A DNA stretch of 10,980 bases, taken from the NCBI GenBank assembly GCA_035591015.1, contig JAXIUW010211286.1, positions 1-10,980 on the forward strand. Direction: 5' to 3'. The stretch comes from Cephalothrix simula. Taxonomy: Eukaryota > Nemertea > Palaeonemertea > Archinemertea > Cephalotrichidae. Both the position numbers and the translations under genes were made by a program. Under the pieces are notes generated by a model, which saw nothing but the letters and a program-made list of their open reading frames with translations, had not been told where the DNA came from and did no database searches. This document shows, piece after piece, positions 8,020-10,980 of this stretch (its first letter is position 1; each line of letters opens with the position of its first letter).

Positions 8020-9078
8020 TCATATATATGATCCAGTTCTGCAGGTTTCCTGATGCTATAGCTTTTAACTCTAGCACAACGATAGTTCATTGTGGCAGAT
8101 TAAAAATGGAGGTAATCTTCTACATTGGATCACATTGTACCAAACAACCTCATATGAAATAGAACTGAAGGTTTGCCACAAGCTACTCTTTTTGTTTTTT
8201 AATTTTTAATTTGTATTAAGTGCAAGACTAAGTGGTCTTCAATTGCATTAAATGTACTATCTCCATGCAGAGGCGACATTTTTGCACTTTTTAACCTCAA
8301 AAAAGGAGTGTCGATGTTTTAATTAAGGTGTGAAAAAAGCCCAACTTGTCTTTTTCAATGAAAACACGGTATTCAAATAATTCTTGCAATGCGAATAATT
8401 AGACATTTGCTAATTCTATAAATGCATTAGCTTTATATATCAAATCATTAATGGTACTTATGGTAGGAAATGGTTATTAAATGGTTCCCAAAATTTCTTG
8501 GCTTTGTTTGCCAAATTCCTGAGGTTTGACCGCTTGGCACTAAGAACTATAACTTTCAAATTCCTCTCAAGAAATTGAAAGTGATACCTAAAGTCCGATT
8601 TCGTGGATAAATATTCAAGAAAAGATGAAATTTGGATTCTATAGCATACTATTTACATCAAATTTAAACCTGTGATGTACACAGGTGATTTCTACATGCA
8701 ATATTATTGTCAAAAATTTGGGCACTTTGTCAATAGGACAATTAGACTTACCTATGACAAATATTTATAAAATGTCAACATACGAAAAATATTGAATCTT
8801 TTCACCTAATGTATCAATTAATTCGAAGTAAATGGTTTTATCCTCTGGTCAATTTAAATCTATGAATTCTAAGAAATTAATTTTGATACAATATATCTGT
8901 AAAGAATTGAATTTTAAGAAAAATAGCAGAGGAATGTTTGGTATTTCTAAATGAGGAGACTTTAGCTGAGGTGTTGAACAAAAACTCGGGAAAAATATAC
9001 ATGTACCTGAATATATCAACGATATAATTAGAAAATTATATGGATAACAGATTCTGCTACCATGTCCATTTACTTGAT
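8020..9078. other. AT-rich sequence, no gene recognised
   Basis: No coding motif or large repeat is visible. Small inverted repeats occur at 8552-8559 with 8575-8582 (ACTTTCAA/TTGAAAGT), and at 8668-8674 with 8680-8686 (ACCTGTG/CACAGGT, 5-base loop). Such short stems are common by chance in AT-rich DNA, and none is followed by a T-run that would make a meaningful terminator here. Confidence 0.45.
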
Positions 9079-9160
9079 GATTTTCCTCTCATTTTACTTT
9101 CATCATTTATTATTTTTCCTTCTATTTTCATTTTTCTTTAACACTTTCTCCATCATTTCA
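9079..9160. repeat. Pyrimidine-rich low-complexity tract
   Basis: On the plus strand this tract is strongly biased to T and C (runs such as TTTTCCTCTC and TTTTTCCTTC), with few purines. It could resemble an intron polypyrimidine tract, but no recognisable exon follows a nearby AG, so I treat it as simple low-complexity sequence. Confidence 0.55.
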
Positions 9161-9394
9161 TGTATGTATAATATTTCAGAATTTTTAATTTTATTTTAAA
9201 ACAATATTAAAAATAATATATTTGTTACTATTTTTAAATATCTTTCCCTGTATAACGACATTGATTTGGAATTGAAGATCTCGAATATTTTAAAACAGCA
9301 AATACAAAGGTTATCCCTTTAAATCATGTTTTAAGTAGCTCCGGAAGAAAGGTAAATGCTTTACCTCGTTTAAAGTGTCTAATGATAATTGATG

Positions 9395-9620
9395 TATGGT
9401 GCCCTTCTCTCAGTTGAGAATATCCCGCGATATTGGCTACCTATAAGCGTGAGCTCTCTGGAGGAGCCGACGTGCGCCACCAAAGTCGTTTAATCATCGG
9501 CAGGTCTTTGATATCGTTGGCGGCCAGCCGCCAGAATCTTGTGTCAGTGGTGTCAGGTGAGGCTCGAACCAATGACCCTCTGATTATGAGCCAAGTGTCT
9601 AACCAACTGCCTATTCCCGC
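9395..9620 (-). mobile_element. tRNA-derived SINE (minus strand)
   Basis: Read on the minus strand from about 9620, the sequence begins GCGGGAATAGGCAGTTGGTT, an A-box-like RNA polymerase III element one base short of the consensus. It continues through an anticodon-like loop CTCATAA (9584-9590, CAT in the anticodon position) and then GGTTCGAGCCT (9560-9570), a near-perfect B box. The spacing matches a tRNA. The stems are imperfect: the anticodon stem has a mismatch and G-U pairs, and the acceptor ends do not pair. It is therefore not a functional tRNA. After the head comes a distinctly GC-richer body of about 150 bases (about 9400-9550) unlike its AT-rich surroundings, ending near TCTCAGTTGAGA (about 9409-9420). 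A tRNA head plus an unrelated body is the SINE layout. TGATAATT at 9383-9390 and 9640-9647 might be a target-site duplication, but the right copy sits 19 bases beyond the head. The closest tRNA type appears to be methionine, by the loop only. Confidence 0.75.
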
Positions 9621-9647
9621 AATTTCTAATTATAATCATTGATAATT

Positions 9648-10213
9648 ACAAGAAAAATTTTAGACACATTCTACTAATTTCATAAACCTAAATACCTTCA
9701 ATTTCTACAACTTTCTCATGTACATACATTCTCGTGGTTTGAAAACTTTAAAATCCAAAGATTTTTAAAATACCAAATCCAAGTGCTTCTTCTCTAATTC
9801 TACTTAAATTATAAATAATTTATACCTAATTAAACAAAAATACCTAATCTAGATACTGGATAAGTACTTTCCACTTACGGACGAACTACGAACAAATTTT
9901 ACCTTTTTTTAAATGTATTATCCAATTTCGTCACGTTGAATAAATGCTAAATTAGGTTACTAATAGGTTATCTTGGACAAACGCAAAGAATTACCATATA
10001 ATTGGATGGACACATAGAATTAAGTATATTCGGAACTGTTAAAATCATGGTAAAATCAGAGCGCTCTGGTAAAATGGAAAGCCATATCATTTTGTATTCT
10101 TATTGCAGATTCCACGCCCTAACTGGTCGCGACAATCGAATGGGGTATCGTTGGATCAGTCATGACGTAAACTTGTTGCAAGGGATAAAAAAATTTCATG
10201 AACCTCTAGCTGT
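9648..10213. other. AT-rich spacer with one unassigned open frame
   Basis: Most of this stretch is AT-rich and featureless. A plus-strand frame from 10002 runs 83 codons and enters the adjacent inverted repeat. It contains RFHALTGRDN (from about 10110), which is reminiscent of the H-A-L-T-G-C-D-T motif seen in many invertebrate hypothetical or transposon-associated proteins. The C and T positions are changed and nothing after it supports homology. I therefore do not call a gene. Confidence 0.35.
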
Positions 10214-10509
10214 GGGGGGATGTTGGAGCAATCAGGCTATTGCCGTTAAGTGATTTATTTGTTTTAACTTGATAATAGAAGACACCTGATACACATTAGG
10301 GGTTGCAGAAATCATTTTTAAGATACTAGCGTTTTGTGATTTTGGGTCTGACACGGCCTCAAATTCCGTTTTTTCAAATATCTTGGAATCTATTACATTC
10401 AGACCCTATAAAGGTATTGCAAGCTGAATAGAAATCACCTATTCTGCGTCGATTGAGTCCCATAATGCTGGGGTGATTCTGTGATATTTTATGGGATTTT
10501 TTAGGTCAA
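10214..10509 (+). repeat. Left arm of large inverted repeat
   Basis: This arm starts with a six-G run and AGCAATCAGGC, then TGCCGTTAAGTGATTTATTT and TAACTTGATAATAGAAGA. It continues through CTGATACACATTAGGG, GCAGAAATCATTTTTAAGAT, TGTGATTTTGGG, AGACCCTATAAAGGTATT and GGTGATTCTGTGA to about GGTCAA at 10509. Each landmark recurs in reverse complement, in mirrored order, at 10653-10980. Similarity is high, with a 42-base identical stretch near the outer end, plus small indels. Relative to the right arm it lacks about 12 bases after AGGC and carries an extra ATGTTGG after the G run. Confidence 0.92.
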
Positions 10510-10652
10510 ATTTTTACTTATCATTTTTTCCCCGACAACATTGTTCCTTTTAGACACCAAAACCGGTCTTCAAATAAAATAGAATGATCTCTAATGGTAA
10601 ATGAGGGTCGTCTGGGAGTCTTAAAATTATATTGAGGTTAGTTGACCTATAG
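10510..10652. other. Spacer of the large inverted repeat
   Basis: This sequence of about 143 bases between the arms is not duplicated. The minus-strand frame at 10550-10783 spans part of this spacer and the inner right arm (77 residues). I do not recognise it, and the left arm does not preserve an equivalent frame, so coding is unlikely. There are no transposase motifs. Confidence 0.6.
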
Positions 10653-10980
10653 TTGACCCCAAAAACTCCATAAAAGGTCACAGAATCACTCCAACAACAC
10701 GGGACTGGTCTGAATCGACGCGGAATAGGCGATTTCAATTCACTTGTAATACCTTTATAGGGTCTAAATGCAATAGATTCCAATATATTTTTCCAATATT
10801 TGAAAAAAAAATCATAATTTGAGGCCGCGTCAGGCCCAAAATCACAAAAACGCTAGGGGCTATCTTAAAAATGATTTCTGCAATCCCTAATGTGTATCAG
10901 GGTTCTTCTATTATCAAGTTAAAACAAATAAATCACTTAACGGCAATATCCAAGAGAAAGGCCTGATTGCTCCCCCCCCC
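10653..10980 (-). repeat. Right arm of large inverted repeat, reaches window edge
   Basis: This is the reverse complement of the left arm, running from TTGACCCC at about 10653 outward to GCAATCAGGC and a nine-C run at the window end. The homopolymer is at the same place as the left arm's G run, so it is probably part of the element rather than an artefact, although its length may be imprecise. The element may extend past the window. The arms differ by substitutions and small indels, which suggests two old copies of one repeat family in opposite orientation or an aged foldback element. Confidence 0.92.

Noticed and set aside
9552-9620. Functional tRNA-Met gene on the minus strand
   Set aside because: The acceptor ends do not pair, the anticodon and T stems have mismatches, and a SINE-like body follows. 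Better read as a tRNA-derived SINE head.
9433-9642. Plus-strand 69-codon frame
   Set aside because: It is antisense to the tRNA-derived SINE, whose A-box-like and B-box sequences explain the sequence. No protein motif.
10002-10253. Coding gene with an HALTG-like motif
   Set aside because: The short match RFHALTGRDN lacks the conserved C and T, downstream residues do not support it, and the frame runs into the inverted repeat.
10550-10783. 77-residue minus-strand protein
   Set aside because: It lies across the spacer and right arm of the inverted repeat. The left arm does not keep the frame, and no domain is recognisable.

Overview
This window looks like non-coding DNA from an AT-rich invertebrate animal genome. 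An arthropod is plausible, but the sequence does not settle it. There are no bacterial-style operons, ribosome binding sites or long open frames, and no frame reads convincingly as a host gene. What can be recognised is transposable-element debris and repeat DNA. I infer an intergenic or intronic region in which successive insertions have decayed.

Layout. Positions 1-700 hold a minus-strand remnant of a Penelope-like reverse transcriptase (about 269-699), broken by one frame change. Positions 1075-1753 hold plus-strand remnants of a LINE (non-LTR) reverse transcriptase in three reading frames with stops. It ends just where the catalytic YADD motif should follow. About 1753-2215 is a somewhat less AT-rich block that is not part of that reverse transcriptase. 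From about 2215 to 5460 I see no gene or clear repeat, apart from a weak, stop-containing coding-like stretch at 5194-5325. At 5469-5564 a short tandem array places GATC exactly every 16 bases.

Positions about 5965-7110 are a diverged tandem array of roughly ten units, typically 110-125 bases. The same unit then runs in the opposite orientation from about 7240 to 7767, so the locus is a large head-to-head inverted array. A near-perfect 34-base palindrome built from unit sequence lies at 7320-7353. Positions 7884-8019 are a two-copy direct repeat in which one copy carries a 14-base insertion. A tRNA-headed SINE on the minus strand occupies about 9395-9620. The last 770 bases (10214-10980) form a large inverted repeat with arms of about 300 bases and a spacer of about 140 bases; its right arm reaches the window edge and may continue.

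The elements do not form a pathway. The LINE and Penelope-like remnants are dead copies. A SINE like this one depends on LINE machinery supplied elsewhere in the genome, but no 3' tail match ties it to the LINE seen here. The most unusual structures are the inverted minisatellite-like array with its internal palindrome and the terminal inverted repeat. I found no evidence for a functional novel protein system.
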